A model generated the notes under the pieces. The model saw only the letters and a program-made list of their open reading frames with translations. It had not been told where the DNA came from and searched no databases. The position numbers and the translations under genes are program-made. Positions 62,774 through 64,000 of a stretch of 64,000 nucleotides of DNA are shown piece after piece (the stretch's first letter is position 1; each line of letters opens with the position of its first letter). Source of the stretch: Candidatus Obscuribacterales bacterium (GTDB lineage: Bacteria > Cyanobacteriota > Vampirovibrionia > Obscuribacterales > Obscuribacteraceae). The stretch is taken from NCBI GenBank assembly GCA_019747875.1, contig JAIEQI010000126.1, positions 62,001 to 126,000 of the forward strand, in the 5' to 3' direction.

Positions 62774-64000
62774 TTGCGCGGATTCGTTTTTCTCTGCCTT
62801 TATTTTATCCTTTTGCTCACGGCCTTTGGTTGGGCTGGCGTGCTCATTGGGTCTCTAAGCGTAATGCTGCTGTCCGTTGCTCCACCACTGATGGTGGCAC
62901 TGCGGCGACAGAATTCGGTGGTCTATCCTCCACAGATCAGTAAGTTTGAAGTGCTCATGTTGAGCCTTAGCTTGATGGTCAATCGAATGTTCTTCCCTAA
63001 TAATGCTTTTCTTGTGGGCGTCCCACTTGTGCATTTATCATTGACGGCCGGCAGCAAGCACAATCCTGCCCTTGCCGACATGTACATGCGTGAAGCGCTC
63101 GCCGTGGCGGATTCTGTAAATCCGAAGAAAGCAAAATATGTTGACGTAAATAATGCGCTTGTGTTGGCGGCTGAGTTAACAAAGATTGGTCGCTTCAGAG
63201 AGTGCAGGCAGCTAGTGGACAAAACGCTCAAGCTGGCAGAGCGCATGACAGATCCAAAATCAGTAAAATTGCATACTCAGCTCCTTTTGGTAAATGCTTT
63301 TGCCTGCTGGTCTCTTGGCGAACTCGATGATTGCGAGGCATATGCCCGCGAAGCTCTGAATGTGGGCGGGGAGTCCATGGACGCTGTATTATCCGGCGAG
63401 CGATTTCATTGCTACAACTTCTTGATGCTGACTACGCTTGAACGCGCTATGTATGACAAAGCTGCGGAAATGGTCATTACTGCCCGTCAATATGCCGAGT
63501 CGATCAAGGGCGATCGGAAAGGTTTGTTTTTGACCATCACGCAAACGAACGAGGCCGCAGTGTGCCTTTGGAAAGGCGAGTATGGAAAAGCTGAGGAACT
63601 TCTGAAGGCTGTCTTTCACAAAGTGAAAGAGGAGTCCGGTCCGGTACTTGGCGAGAACGCCAGGATGCGAGGCAGGGCAGCGGTTTTGCTCGCTGTGCTG
63701 TACGCGGATTGCGGGCGGATCGCGGAAGCAAACGAGTATTGTGATTACTTGAACAAGCTTTTGGCGAAGCCAGGGGAGCTTTTGATGAAGGTCATTTTCT
63801 TGAATGATCTTGCTTATGCAATGCACTTGATGTCTCGAGACGGAGAGGCAGAGCAGTACTTGCACGCTTCCAATGAAATGCTGAAAGACTATATTCCCGA
63901 CGATCATTATTTGCGAGCCACTCTTTATAACAATTTGGCTGAAGTTAGTTTTGCACTTGCCAAATATGAGGCTGCAAAAAACTATTTTCAGAAAGCCGTC
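62774..64000 (+). CDS. Membrane-anchored TPR protein, cut by window end
   Basis: The open frame starts directly after the guaA stop (TTG at 62774, one base on; an alternative is ATG near 62863) and runs past the window end. Residues about 4-45 form two hydrophobic segments (FVFLCLYFILLLTAFGWAGV, then SLSVMLLSVAPPLMVAL). From about residue 95 there are TPR helix pairs: MYMREALAVADSVN, GRFRECRQLVDKTLKLAERM, GEYGKAEELLKAV, and LYNNLAEVSFALAKYEAAK at the end. No start with a good Shine-Dalgarno is visible, so reinitiation after guaA is likely. Role unknown. Confidence 0.75.
   Translation, partial: MRGFVFLCLYFILLLTAFGWAGVLIGSLSVMLLSVAPPLMVALRRQNSVVYPPQISKFEVLMLSLSLMVNRMFFPNNAFLVGVPLVHLSLTAGSKHNPALADMYMREALAVADSVNPKKAKYVDVNNALVLAAELTKIGRFRECRQLVDKTLKLAERMTDPKSVKLHTQLLLVNAFACWSLGELDDCEAYAREALNVGGESMDAVLSGERFHCYNFLMLTTLERAMYDKAAEMVITARQYAESIKGDRKGLFLTITQTNEAAVCLWKGEYGKAEELLKAVFHKVKEESGPVLGENARMRGRAAVLLAVLYADCGRIAEANEYCDYLNKLLAKPGELLMKVIFLNDLAYAMHLMSRDGEAEQYLHASNEMLKDYIPDDHYLRATLYNNLAEVSFALAKYEAAKNYFQKAV

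Overview
The window looks like a chromosomal segment of a Gram-negative bacterium with about 50% GC. Evidence for two membranes is a Slt70-type lytic transglycosylase and an enormous filamentous-haemagglutinin-like exported protein. Several transmembrane Ser/Thr kinases with C-terminal TPR-like regions, many TPR proteins and an eukaryote-like regulatory flavour suggest a lineage such as the Obscuribacterales/Vampirovibrionia (non-photosynthetic Cyanobacteriota). That assignment is inference: no rRNA, tRNA or other marker is present.

Region 1 (1-33 kb) is dominated by one minus-strand gene of 28 kb encoding a 9344-residue, Gly/Ser/Thr/Asn/Ala-rich secreted beta-solenoid-type protein. It has a signal peptide, about twenty Gly-rich units of about 0.7 kb, five tandem 457-residue units that each carry Cys motifs, and two FecR-like segments near the C terminus. 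A lytic transglycosylase gene lies upstream and an octapeptide-repeat protein lies downstream, both on the same strand. At the left edge is a HEAT-like protein with a SecD-P1-head-like C-terminal segment. I see no secretion partner (TpsB or autotransporter barrel).

Region 2 (33-42.5 kb) holds a cysteine-desulfurase-like class V aminotransferase followed by an alpha/beta hydrolase. A small membrane protein and a response regulator run the other way, and divergent from these are a zinc-ribbon Ser/Thr kinase with TPRs and a SAM-methyltransferase/TPR fusion. After these come two tandem paralogous mini-proteins (56 and 50 aa) whose promoters, genes and downstream palindromic repeats were duplicated together, and a macro-domain protein.

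Region 3 (42.5-51.4 kb) has three guanine-deaminase-family genes. Two are practically identical copies in a duplicated block of about 950 bp and flank an exported protein gene; the third is divergent. Between copies 2 and 3 are a second kinase, an exported protein, a HAD phosphatase and a protein built from about eight 29-residue repeats.

Region 4 (51.6-64 kb) has a GH15 glucoamylase/trehalase-like enzyme, a coupled pair (stand-alone double MshEN-like protein plus ABM-fold protein), a GH63/trehalase-like glycosidase, two tandem paralogous Ser/Thr kinases, guaA (GMP synthase), and a membrane-anchored TPR protein cut by the window end.

Common themes are signalling through transmembrane kinases, cell-surface display, storage-glycan or trehalose hydrolysis, and guanine metabolism (guaA plus three guanine-deaminase-like genes). 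The least explained elements are the giant protein with periodic CxxC pairs, the octad and 29-mer repeat proteins, a leader element shared by the transglycosylase and GH63 genes, and a palindromic repeat carrying a tRNA T-arm-like sequence.
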